From Siderastrea radians (taxonomy: Eukaryota; Cnidaria; Anthozoa; Scleractinia; Rhizangiidae), in contig OZ024892.1 of assembly GCA_964017195.1 (NCBI GenBank), positions 11,914,071 to 11,978,070 on the forward strand: DNA of 64,000 nucleotides, read 5' to 3'. Below, one piece after another: positions 37,470 through 49,600 of the stretch (positions are counted from its first letter, which is position 1; every line of letters begins with the position of its first letter). Under the pieces are notes generated by a model. It searched no databases and was not told the DNA's origin. It was given only the letters and a program-made list of their open reading frames with translations. The position numbers were made by a program, and so were the translations under genes.

Positions 37470-40400
37470 ATGTATGGGATGAGTGCGCTTGCTCGAGAGG
37501 TAAACAAACAGTGCCGCGAAATAATTCTGAAGAACGTCGCGGAAAGGTCGGAGTCGCTTACAGATAGGAAGTGGCTTCTTTGTAACAGAGACGTATCCAC
37601 AAGACTCCAGGGAAATCTGCCAAGGTAAGGAAAAGGAAAGGTGGTCTTCGGGTCTTTAGGAATGGAGATCGAGTAAATGTTGAAAGTACGTTATAATTCT
37701 CCAACAAAAATAGGCGGGAGGATGAATTGATGAGGGGGGAGGGTGGGGGGCCTCTACACCAGGCCCATCACCATGTATTTTCTTTGAAGTCACTCCTCTG
37801 TCAATGTCAGAACAATTTCAAACACTATCGGAAAGTGCTATACTCCCCAGTCAGATTACCTGCGTTAAAGGGAGATGCATCTCATGATCATTGCTATTGC
37901 CCCTTTGATTTTTTTGTTCCTTCCCCCCCCCCCCCTCCCCTCCTGCTCCCCCAGTCAAGTGCCAAGGCTTTAAACGTCTGGTCTCTGCATCATGTTGTGC
38001 TGTTTACTTGGGGAAGAAACTTTGCTCCATCAGGGGCATTCCCAGGCAATTTTTGGCAGTAGTCGCATAATGCCAGTCCGACACTTAGCCAAAAGGAGGG
38101 AAACATAATTATCCTTATCGTTACGAGAATAGTCAGCGAGCCATTTTATTATTTCTATGGTGTTCTTGTTCTCAGTACGCATCAACTTAGGCTTATCGCG
38201 CTTTGTGTAAGGCAGCTGCACGAAGTCGGTTTTCTTAAGCACACTAGTACTCATTAAGCTTGTTTAAATGGTTCTGATGGGACTATAAAATATTAAGTTC
38301 TCTTATTTTCTTGGTAACTGAAAACTAACTTGAGACAATTCCTCCTGACACAAAGTAGTTACAATTAAAAAGGGAAAGTGTAAAATTCCCATACTACACT
38401 TCTGAAGCCCATCGGAGTGTGTCTATATATAAGCGTGCATGTTAAAGTGCCAGAGAAGAGAGCCACTCAGTTCTCTTGGTTCAGTCCTTGCAGGTCGTAA
38501 TTCTGCACATGGTACTAAATTTTGACAAATAACCACTCTGGTGTTGCAGTAGACACAGGCATTGTAAGAAGAATAGTAAGAACTGTTGATAGGCAACTGT
38601 GTTGGATGCAACATGACAGCAGAATCAAACTGCTTGATAGACACTGAACTAACATTGACTACTGCCACAGCCAATAAGTCGCATTATAAATGGTTCTTGG
38701 ACCGGTAGAGATAATACAACACACCCAGGCGCATTCTTCTGCAAAAATTATGAAACGACACTCGGTATCAAAATTGCACAACTTTACCTTATCACTTCAC
38801 CTATATGAATTTTTTATCACTTTATCCATATGAATTTCCATACTCCTATGTTATAAACAAGCAAATTAAGAAAAATAATATTAAACACAGGAAATTCTGG
38901 TACGCACAAGTTTGCATATTTTGCATAAAGGCAGGAACGCCCCTGTCCATGTTGGCTCTCTCCACCCAGGTGTATAAATAGGTAACCGCTGGCGTAGGCT
39001 GGATTTCCCGCCGTTTGAGGAAGTCTGGTTTTCATCCTCCTAAGGAACGTGGGTGCACAAGACGGCTAGAGATAGTGCCTGTCACTGGGGGTGACCCTCC
39101 TATCAAACAGTATCTCATCCAGGTTGAGAAAGGAGTAGTATGTAAGTAATAGTCCAAGTTGCTTGCCACATGTGCTGCTTGCAGCCCATAACTACCCATC
39201 TTTCACCCCATGTTTTTACTTTATGCTAGTCATAAGTCATATCTGAGTGATTCTCTGCAGGTGTGGATTATCTGCTCTCAGCATGGCGGTGGAATTATTA
39301 CGACAAAATAAAGGTGACTATAAGATGACACTTTCAGCAGAACAGGAAGAGGAATTAGACAGCTTGTTGAAAATGGCACAAATGAGAGGTTTTACACGTC
39401 AAGGTGAAATGTACTCAGCAGAAAACCTTGCCAAACTAGCCAAGGAGTTTTATGGACTTGAATGTTTGGTGACAAGTGTTGGATTTGAGGATAATTCTGT
39501 TGTCTCAGAAGTAATGAAGGGATCTGCTGTGCTTATACCTTATGATGCAGATAAGAACCATGAACCCTGCCTGGAAAATGGACACAGAGCGCATTGGGCT
39601 CTCCTCACAGGTCAGTTGTACAGTGGCATTTTAGAACAAGACTTCTTCAAGTTAGGAGGTGTGTTACACCTAAGGCAGTAAAGCAATCTGAAAAGGTTAT
39701 GGTAGCCATCCTGCTAATGCATACACGTTTACCAATAGTTCACAAAGGAACTCAGTTTTCTTTGATGAGGAATGCAGCCCACATTGTTCTTTTTTGGTGG
39801 GGGGTGGGGGGCATGATGATCCAAAAAAAAGTTAACTCTAAGGGGAGGGGGTGAGGGGGGAGGGGCCTCAGAGGGGGCTACATAACAAAATTGTGTTGGA
39901 TAAATGTTCAACCCTCTACCCCTCCTCTAGAACAAGTGAATAGTCCCTATAAACAGTGTATGCCTGCTGAAACAGAGTACGTATTAATACATAGAGTGCA
40001 AACTGTTAAAACAAAAGCTAAATTAAAATAATCCAGGCTTGAACAGGTTGAAACTCATGATAATGCAATTACTGGTGCAGCACTCTACCAACTAAGTCAA
40101 CTGAGAGCTGGCATGGGTTTCTCAAAAGCCCCGAAACTTTTTGGGTTGATTTCGGGTGCAATAGTTCACACTGGATCTTTTAAGGTATCATGGTACCCCA
40201 AAATTGACCATGTTTTCGAAAAATACACTTCTGTCATTTTCAGATAGATATTATTCAAACCTCTCTTTTACAAAAAGTTTCAGAAAAAAAGATTGTTTCT
40301 ACGCAAAGTTATGGACGAAAAAAGATTTGTGGCATTAATTTTCTCTAATCATGTGTTGACAGTTATCTGTCAACAAAGCTGAAAATAGCATGTGACATAA

Positions 40401-42217
40401 CAGGGCCCCGATGTTTTGACACGCGATCGATTGCGTAGCAGTTCCCGCTTATTTGGAGTGTGTCTACAAAGTGGCTTCGATCATATCTGTGAAAGAGAGA
40501 GGGAGAAAAAAGATCGAGCGTTGAGGAATTACTTGCGCTTCCTGACTCCTCACTTGTCAGTGTGATAAGCTTCGACTGCCAGCTCGCTTTTCGTAACGCG
40601 AACGGCGAAAAGCAACATTTCTACAAAGCCAGATGTATCAAAGAATCAACTTGGCGCATGTCCGGGAAAGTACGGAATTTGTCTCCAGTAATAAAGAAGT
40701 TTATTTTTTCCCAATTGCTCGCATTTCTGACAGGATGTTCTCTCTTAGATCTTGAGCCAAACATGTGGCGGCTTCTTCGCAGATTTCAACGTGCTTTCCT
40801 TTCGCCTTTCCTTTCGTCTTTCAGGTCCCGGCCTGGGTAGTCTTACCCAGCTCAAACGATGATGCCTTCAGCATTTTACAGCTGACGTGATATTATGACT
40901 TTAAAATTTCCGTTTATTGCGTTTGAAGACCCTTTGAACGGCACTCGTACTCAACGAAAGTCGCTTTCCAACATAAAAACACGCAGAATTTGACACCATT
41001 CTTGTCGGCATGTTTGTGCTATTGTTGTAAGGCGGTAAATTGAGCCTCCCCTCTGTCAACCGCAGGTAATTATCCTGACACCTAGGTGTTTTAATCTCCT
41101 TAGACCGGAAAAAGTTTCTAAATCATATTTTGGCTTTTTTCTCGAAACTAATTTTTCAAGAAATTGGGCGCACATTTTAAGTTCGCGTTCAGCGAGTTTT
41201 CAACCATTTTAGCTCAAATTTGGCGACAATGTTGCCACATAATTTGACACCAAAACCGTGTCTCCGAATTTTATTTTTTGCTTTCATTCAAAAGTTATGA
41301 GCCGTAAAAGAAAGAGGAGAGGTGTTTCTTCGAACTTCAAAGTTTAACTGAGTGCAGAAAATAAACCAGGCCAGATACAAAAATTCCGAGACACGGTTTT
41401 TGAGACAAAAGTGTGAAGAATTCGGCGCGATGTTCGTCTTTCTCTCCAGATCATTCTCGACTGGAGCGGAACCGATTTTGTGAACGATGTGCTTTTTAAA
41501 AAGGTAGTCTCTATTTTTGACACAGTTGTCTTTTTTCTTTCTCTAAGTACGTTTTCGTAATCTTCAATTAATAATCTTTCAGAAAATATATAGTTTGTTA
41601 GGGTTCTTGTGAAACGCCTGACCCTCAAACGGTGAAAACGCAATGTTGTCATTTGGGGTACCCTGATACCTTAAAGAAAGAAGTTTCTAAGCATGAAACT
41701 TTAACTTAAACATCCATATTTTAAAGAAAAGCTGAAATAATGGCTTTGTAGAATGAGTGGTTCATATTTTTACGAATGGTACGTATTAATAGTTTTTTTC
41801 TATTTTTTGCTCAAAAGGGCATGCTATGCATTTTTGGGGCTGTTGGTCAGAAATGTTCATTTAACACTGACACATATTTTTTTTCATGCAGGTATCCTTT
41901 CTGAACTTGATGAGAACAGTTTTGATTGGAAAAAGTGCAAACAAGACACCAATGTGCCCATGTTATTCCATACCAGTCCATCCTCCAAACTTATCTTACC
42001 ACACAACTGCAAACCACGGCATATTTATTTGTGTGCCAAGCATGGAAAATCAAGGCACACAGCTGTTTGGACTCAAGAGAGTGTGAGGAATAGTAATGAA
42101 AACCTTTTTGAATTAAATCCTTCTAAACAAATACAGGCTGAAAATTACATAATTCCTGAAGAAGGAATTAGTGCAGGACTTTGTGGGAAAATAGTGGTCA
42201 TTTCTGATCAAAGATAG
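37470..42217 (+). CDS. ACTMAP: Actin maturation protease (C19orf54-type, UPF0692)
   Basis: Cysteine protease that removes the N-terminal processed residue of newly made actin. Exons: 37470-37624, 39261-39610, 41892-42217, 276 residues. Exon 1 ends STRLQGNLP and exon 2 opens with RCGLSALSMAVELL, matching the family's catalytic-Cys block (TCGL in human); Cys is residue 53. Exon 2 also has RGFTRQGEMYSAENLAKLA and IPYDADKNHEPC followed by GHRAHWALLTG, with the probable catalytic His at residue 163. Exon 3 has IYLCAKHGKSRHTAVW and ends GISAGLCGKIVVISDQR. The proline-rich N-terminus of the human protein is missing, so this copy is shorter. In-frame TGA at 37434 precedes the first ATG. AATAAA at 42239-42244 follows the stop. 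Confidence 0.93.
38945..39185 (+). repeat. SINE 3' part, same family as 23040-23315
   Basis: CTCCACCCAGGTGTATAAATAGGTAACC and GGGGGTGACCCTCCTATC with ATCCAGGTTGAGAAAGGAGTAGTA correspond to the SINE body at 23168-23260. The tRNA-like head is missing or unrecognisable. ACTMAP intron 1. Confidence 0.6.
40180..41674. mobile_element. ~1.5 kb non-autonomous DNA transposon
   Basis: TTAAGGTATCATGGTACCCC at 40180 is mirrored by GGGGTACCCTGATACCTTAA ending 41674; TTAA at both ends could be target duplication. No transposase-length frame. In ACTMAP intron 2. Confidence 0.83.
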
Positions 42218-44717
42218 CCTTAGTACCATTCCTGTAATAATAAAACATTGTTGTAATACTATTGTAACAATTTTCGTCATCATAGACACCATCATCATCA
42301 TTATCAATTCTGTTTTAGTCAGCCATTTTGGAATAAAAGATGAATAAATATTTCTTTTTCCAAAATTTTATAAAAATTTTTCTGTTTTGTCGAGGTATAT
42401 CTGCCTTCACTAGAGGATGCTATTTTGCATCTTTGTCAAGATCAGTTTTTGAAGACATAAAGCCCAATATTTTCCAAAACTGAATTCAAATTCTAAATAG
42501 TTCTGAAAACTAGCAATTGCAAACTGCGTGAAAGGTAGCACTTGCAAAGAAATCCATGCTGCTGGATGAAAGTGTGACACGGAAATAGAGATCTTCTTGA
42601 GATGAGATATGTACTAATATCTGTTCCTCCCTGCCACCTGCCCCCCCTCCCCCCAAAAAAGCAAAAACATCAGGACTTCATTGAGTCACCTATTCTACTT
42701 CTATGATAGAAAAGATTGCATACTTGTAAAACTGACAGTATGTTATAAAAGTATTTGCCAACAATTTTATTAACCTGCCGTGAACGTGAATGTCTACTGG
42801 ACTGTTACTAGTTACTAACAAGATCTTATGCTAACAAAATGAAACAGTTCATAGTATTAAACAACTTGCTGATAATAAACTACTTAGCAAGTTAATTCAC
42901 CGTTGTTATTTTAAAATGATGACAACTTAACTTCTTTCCTTTTCTCCTTGATTATTTACATTACTTAGCGTGGTTATCAATTGAATGTCAAAAATAATTT
43001 TGCATTTTCTTCAGCTTATTTTGCTATGCTCTGTGATTGGTAAAAAATAACTGGTGCACTTCTTCAGCCAATCGCCCGCACTTGACACTAGTTACGTGTA
43101 TTTGTTTTGAGTTCTGATTGTGTGGTTCCAGAAAATATCCATACCTCCCCCATGGAAAACCATTCACGGGTTGGGTATGGATATTTTCTGGAACCACACA
43201 TTGGTTCATTGTGTTCTTAGTGTCTGTTGTCATTGTGTTGTTGTTTGGTTTTATGACACTCAATTGAAAACCCTAAACAAGTAACCATCAACAAAATAAC
43301 GTTAATTAATTCACAAAGTTTCAATCATTAAAACAAAATAAACTTGCTAACAAAAGTGGAGTTGGATTCCAATAAATCAAACTTAAGAATCTAACTTTAA
43401 GTGAATTACTATTGGCTCAAGTTATGGAGAGGTTAGAGTTGACTAAGGTTAAAATTATCGAGATCCAACTGTAACACATAAAGAGTGAAACTTAATTTTT
43501 TGCAACTTTGAAATAGACCAGCTATTTCTTTGCACTATATTTGTATCCCCAATTGATCCTGTCAATTCAAATTTGAAATTGACCACTGCCTTATATCTTG
43601 ATATCAATTCCAGCTTGATGTAAACACCCAATTTTGGTGATGGTGTGGCCTTTATGATGCCTCGACATTTTTTGGTCATAAAAATTCCACATCTACTCAC
43701 CATGGCAGTTTCAATTAAATGGAGAGAAATGTGACTGATAACATGCATTCACGAAGGGCTCTAGGTACTACAGTATGCAGTGAATTGTACAAACCGGAAA
43801 TAAACGTACACGAAATCTTGAAATTTTGTGTGGTGACTCATCCTGAATGTTTCTGTGCATACTGCATTTAGTGTGCCACATTTGAAGGAAAGATATCTTT
43901 TTGAAGGTTTTGTAATAAAGAAACACCTTTTTGATACAACTTAAGTTCTACTGAATAACTTTGCATCAAACTGCCAAAGAAGTCAAAAAAATTTTTAGAG
44001 CACTTTCCAACAAAGCAATAAAAACAGTAGGTCACTGAAAAGATAATTTGCAAAAACTAACATTTAGAGGTTCTTTGTGGGAAGCTTTAGTTTTACCATG
44101 GTGACTGCCATAACATCACAAGCAACCTTAAAGTATTGCCCTGCAACAAGAGACGTGAAGACATTCATAGTCTTCCGATAAAAATGAAAAACCCTTACCA
44201 GCCTCCTTAAAATAGTATCCACTATAATTTTTTAACTTCCTGAACCCATTTCTTTGAAAACTTGTTTGGTTAAACCTAATCTCAAATCAAACTCCTGAAT
44301 TCTCTTGTTCAGAAGCACTTTCACTGTTAGATTAGCCAAAGAAAAACATGGAGCAACAGCAAACAAAAACCTGCAATATTACAATCCTGGATCAGCTGAA
44401 AATGGTTCTGGCCTATGCGAAAGTCAACGCCATTTTCTAAGAATAAATGGTTGGGGTAGGAGGGATTAGAGTTCAGGTTTTGAGGTGGAGAGGAGGGAAA
44501 GAAAAATGCAACATTTTCAGTGAAAAAAGCAAAGTCGCTTGGGAAGTTATTGACCAGAGCCCTTCAGTGTTTGCGTAGTATGAACCTTAGCAAAGTAAAA
44601 AACAGTTCAGCTTCTGCTTGCAATGTCTTAAATCAATCATCACCTGATGGGAAGAATTTTAGTGTCTCCGTGGACGATTTCACCAACATAATTACATAGA
44701 TAATGAACATTAAGGGT
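42218..44717. other. Convergent spacer ACTMAP / bZIP-like gene
   Basis: Contains the ACTMAP poly(A) signal (42239), a short ATC-type microsatellite (42280-42305), the MITE at 43120-43199 and unassigned AT-rich sequence. No exon recognised. Confidence 0.5.
43120..43199. mobile_element. GTGTGG-family MITE, copy c (80 bp, most symmetric)
   Basis: GTGTGGTTCCAGAAAATATC ... GATATTTTCTGGAACCACAC, near-perfect inverted ends of about 27 bp; ATT on both sides (43117-43119, 43200-43202). Confidence 0.92.
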
Positions 44718-46384
44718 TTAGAACCCCTGCGTTTTGGTGTGGCTGCTGACAACTCTGTTAGGAGCCATATTACATTTCATTGCAGCACATGGCATATTCT
44801 CTTTGTTGATTAAGCCAGCTACCATATTGATGATGGCACGCCCCTTTTCACACGCTCCACTGCTGTTGGCAATTTTGATAAGTATTTTTGTTGTCTTCTC
44901 CATCCTCTTGTGTCTCTCCACCAATACCTGTTCCTTCTCAGCTTTGCCTCTTGTTAAAAGTTGCTCCCTCACCTTTTGCTTTCTTCGAAATTCTCTGCTG
45001 CATTGCTTGTTCCGCTCTCTTCTCTTACGTTTCTTCTCTTCTTGTTTTTTCTGTGAGATAAGTAATCATAATGCACTCCTATCAATACTAAGCCTAGAAA
45101 TTTGAGATTTCATACACAGCATTCCATGATTTTTTTCTTAACTCGCCTCAGTAAAGCTATTATAAGCTTAAGCGTTATTGTTATTGTATTGTTGTACTTA
45201 CTATTTCATCATCCAGGTCTCTAAGTTCTTGACTGGTGTGGCCCATTGAAAAAGCGTCCCCTGCTTGAATACACTCCACTGTCACCCCTCGTCCTGCTTC
45301 TGTAGCACTTTGCCCTGCCCAAACGGTACCATCCCCTGGCTGCACAAAACTGCAGCCACTGACGGGCAATGAAGACATAACGAGGGGCAGCGGCTCCATA
45401 AAGGTCCTAGTGAAATGGTGGTAGTCATTGAATTGGTGGCATTCATCCGTGCCACTCACTGAGTAGCTGTCTGTGTTCTGAGCGGTCAAATCGTTGTTCC
45501 CTGCGTCTTGCCAGTAATGTCCACCTAAAGCACATGAATCACCTGATCCAATTTCATCTAAATCGAAAACAGGTACATGGAATATTTAGGTTTAAGTCTA
45601 ACTTTGATTTTAAAGGGCCGTGTAGGCTGTAATACCTTTTAGCACAAGGAAAAAAAAGTTTACAAGGAAGCGCTGGATTTCTCATCTTTCAGTTTCTTGC
45701 AGTTAAGCTTATCAACAAGGACTTCGTTTTTTGAAAACAAGCTATGAATGTAACACGGTTATCAGTGGTTCTTTTATTCAATATTGTTGGAAAGCGACAC
45801 TAAAAGTTTACTCAAGTACTGACCAACAAAACCACTTGTAAGTTCATAAACGTTTGCATTTATCTTACCAAGAAGTTGCAAAATGTCCTTATTTTTGTTC
45901 AAGCGACTTGCTTCCAGTATTTCGTGGATTGTAAATGAAGGGTTGTGATGGTCCATTTGACCAACATTAACCGAACTCACGGCTTCCGACAATGCTTGAT
46001 TCTCAAACCATTGGTCCAGTCCCGGGGCTTTTGGAAGACTGCAAAAAAGAAATGAACAAGATGTCTTTTTCGTTTAATAAAAGCGAAGTTAATCTGCAAG
46101 GACATTTTCAAAATAGGCTTAATAGCTTCGTCTCTATCTGAACTACAAGTACAAAATAGCATCGCTTACCACTCATCGTCTTCATTATGTTGCTGTTTGA
46201 CCTCGAAGTTCATTGGCCACTGCATAGAATTGTTATGTGTCATTTCGTCGACAATTTTAGCTGACGCTTCACTTCGCATCATGCAAACCTTCGGCTCTGG
46301 GGAGAGTTTTGCGGCTGTGTCTTGCATGCTTTCTGCAACCTCAGCCTTGATTGCCGAGCAAGGCAATGCTTCCTCGTTTTCCAT
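44718..46384 (-). CDS. bZIP-like transcription factor, 357 residues, family unassigned
   Basis: Minus-strand exons: 46384-46170, 46038-45869, 45557-45202, 45050-44718; all phases agree. The start is the first ATG (MENEEALPCSAIKAEV). Residues about 247 onward form a strongly basic stretch, KKQEEKKRKRRERNKQCSRE and FRRKQK, in which Asn and the following Arg have bZIP spacing (N-x7-R) and a Leu falls 9 residues after that Arg. The heptads after it (LLTRGKAEKEQVLVERHKRM) lack further d-position leucines, so the zipper is degenerate. The region before it is Ser/Gly/Asp-rich without a recognisable domain. A nuclear DNA-binding role is inferred from the basic region only; a basic coiled-coil protein is the alternative. 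Divergent with the gene at 46634. Confidence 0.8.
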
Positions 46385-46633
46385 GAAACTAGCGACAACT
46401 GCAACTTTCAAGGTGGTCCAAGAAAACACTCTCCAAATCGAAAAACACTCTCAGAAGTTAGCTCCACCGGCCATGCGGTTTTCGCTGACCCTGACCGTTG
46501 GCTGACGTTGCACATTTCAAAAGCAAATGCTCCGCCTCCCGTGACGTCACCGCTGTCGCGGCAGCGGCGCGGTTTGGCGGGAAACTGAAGTGTCACTTGT
46601 TGTTGTATAAACTGTAGAGTGAACATTTCTAAT
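46385..46633. promoter_or_regulatory. Divergent promoter region, bZIP-like gene / 188-aa gene
   Basis: 249 bp between opposed ATGs, with a CpG-rich core (46545-46585: TGACGTCACC followed by CGCGGCAGCGGCGCGG and TTTGGCGGGAAA). TGACGTCA at about 46541-46549 is a perfect CRE/ATF palindrome and TTTGGCGGGAAA is an E2F-like site. Binding is inferred from motif match only. Confidence 0.65.
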
Positions 46634-49600
46634 ATGGAGGCAGGAAACTTCGGTTTTGCAGAAATTCCTGGCGAGGATCAAAGAGTTGAAGACGACTACA
46701 TAGACGAGCTTATTCGTAAATACCTCTACAATGACGATTTAAATAGGTAGCTATAAACCGTACCGTTTCTTGGCCCTCGGGTCATCTTCTCATTTGCGTA
46801 TCTTCAACTCCGTGAAAGGGCACGTCAGCAGTATCCAAGGGAATATTTCCCCCAGTTTAATACGTTCTCAGTATCTCTTTAACACTTGTTGTAGTTATCT
46901 TAGTTATCTATAATAACCCATTCTTCACCCTTCGTTTTTGCAATGTTTTCTCCTCAGTTTTTACGAAGGTGGCAGTTTACCCATCTTTTTGGCCTCTCCC
47001 GAGGCTGACAGATGGTCCGGAGAAATGATTTTACCAGACGTCAATTACAACGAAGATTGCTTGGTGCCAGAACTACTTCTGATGGAAAACATACACGACT
47101 TACCCGAAACATACCACGATGTAGAGCCTAGAGAAGAGTTCCTGTCTATTTTGGAGGAAATTATTGCAAGAGATGAAAAGAAAAGTGAAGGTAGAAATAA
47201 TTCGTCAGCAATATGCGCGCAATCATACTCACTATTGTAAGGCGCGCAGTCTTACAGTTTTGCTTTTTATTAAGCCTAAGTGGCGTTTCTTTTCTGCTTT
47301 TTATTTTATAAATCCGACGCACAAGAACTGACAACAATGTTGTTCTCAAAAATGTGCACGGTCCAATGATTTAGCATTTCTAACCAGGGCGGAAAAAGGT
47401 TGGGCGATGAAACGAGCGTGTCCGAGCAAAAAGGTGTGATGCAGTGGACTGGGATCGAATTGGGTGCTAGACCAAAATTCAAAATTCAAAGATCCAAATT
47501 CAAAATCCTAATAATCTATTAACAGTTTCCGAAAAACGTTAACTTTGGGTTATCTTTTCTTTGTCTTTTCCGCCTTAATTAATGCTAAAAAACTGTCTAA
47601 AAACGAGCAGAGCAAAGTAAAAAGATGGAAAATGGCGTTTGGATGACGCGTGGCATGACGCGTATTTATAATGCGTGCAGCTCGTGCAAGGTTATCAGGC
47701 ATGTGCTAAAACCCAGACGCTGGATTCTGGACGATAGACGATGGACGATGGACGATGGACGATAGACGATAGACGATATGCCCATTTTTGACAGCCGAGG
47801 GTCAAATTTGTCACACAATCTTTAGGGAATTTCAGGGAATTTTTTTCGAGTGTCCTTTTTGTCACGCAACGTCACATGAACGCAAATAAACGAACGTCTG
47901 TTATATGTGTGCCCAAGGACGATGGATGCCCATCTTCGATTAGATTTTTGGCAGACGAGGGCCAAATTTGTCACACAATCCTTAGGGATATGATTTCCAG
48001 ATAAAAAACAAAAAAGTGTCTGGTTTGTCACGCAATTTCACATGAATTATTAGAGACTGCACGCAGTCCATTGTAATCTGGGGCGTGACGCGGTAGAACC
48101 GTACCCCATACGGCAAACACGTGTTATGTACGTGTTTCTTTTCCCGTAAGCTCGATTTCCGTCGCTCTCCCGAACAGCGGCTGGTTATCGAGCCAACTGC
48201 TAGGCCTCTCAGCCTCAACGTTCTTATAAAAATGGTTCTTACAAAATAAAAAGAGTGTATCCGCGCTTAGATTTGCGTTCTTCTTAAAGTATAAAAAAAC
48301 CTAATTGCTCCGTCAATTCCAAGCGTGACCATTCCTCCCCCCTGGGCATTTGTCGGGCATTTGTCTTTTTTAAAAAATAATGTTGCAAATGCCCCCACGG
48401 TGGGGTCAGCTCATACGTACAAATCCCCATGGTGGGGCTCCTGGAAGAGTGCAAACGCCCGACCCATGGGACAAGATCATTTTAGTGATTAATGATGAAA
48501 GCGATAGTTGGCTTGCTGACCCAAACGGAGTATCAAACAGCAAAGGCAGCTTGGATTTTCAGGATTACGAAACAAATTTAATCTGAAGCTACTAGACATA
48601 TTAAAAATAACAATTACAATGTCAGTGATTTAAGCAATATCTGAAAACGCCAGCAAAATGAAAGTCTGACACGATAAAATGTTATGAAACTCTACACTCG
48701 TGAGAACGTGAGGACTGGAACTAGAAGATCAAACTTACATTTCAATATGATATCAAGTTCCTATTTAGCATTTGACAGAAGATTTCGATGACGTTTCTAA
48801 GAACGATGTTCTGAAGGTTCAATGTTTGCTTCTGGTTCTTTAAAGTTGCATTTTGAATTTCAATGTTAATGTTTGGACAAGCTTGGACAAACGTGAACCA
48901 ACAATTGTTTACAAATATTAAAACAGAATACAATAGAATAAAGATATTCCTGCTAGGAATTCTTTCGTTTTTCTTTAGATTTTTGAACCCCTCTCTTCCT
49001 ATTTTCGGCGACTTGCAGAAGGTGGTCCAGCCATTTTTATATTGGGGGTAATCAGGAAGTTTAAGGAAATTTAAAATGAACGTGTTATGTACGACTTTTA
49101 AAATCCGAAATATAACGTTGCTTTGACAGTGCCCCACCCCTGGGCTGACCTGTTTTAGCAAATGCCCCACCCTTGGGAAGGAAAAGTTAGAAAATACCCG
49201 ACAAATGCCCGGGGGGGGGGGGATGGTCACGCTTGGAATTGACGGAGCCACAAAACACTGAGCGTACCCGTAAATGAGACATGTCACGTGAGGCAAATTT
49301 CCTCATGTTCTAACAAATGTAGCCGTACATAAGGGCGATCGTTCAGATTTACCAAGGTTGGAAGGGACTAACATAACCATTTATACGTCTTAAAAAGAAC
49401 CTTAGTCGGAATAGGACAAGTTGATCAGTAGAATTAGAGGCTGCTGTGGTGTGTGAAAATCTTGGTTTATGTGTTTTAACTAGCCTTCTCCGAAGGCATC
49501 CTTTAGGATCTGTTTAGGGACCATTGGCGAGAAAAAAAAGACAGTTTTTATTCTCTCTCGTCCTGAAACATCAGTGTCTGTCGCGCACGTCCCTGAAACA

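Noticed and set aside
38030..38254. 74-codon minus-strand open frame in ACTMAP intron 1
   Set aside because: No similarity recognised, surrounding sequence is repeat-like, no splice sites in phase.
47191..47240. Continuation of the second exon of the 188-residue gene to the stop at 47238
   Set aside because: A donor at 47191 (GAAG|gtagaa) joins in phase to 51344 and 53093, giving a longer coherent protein with a basic tail; retention is kept only as a possible isoform.
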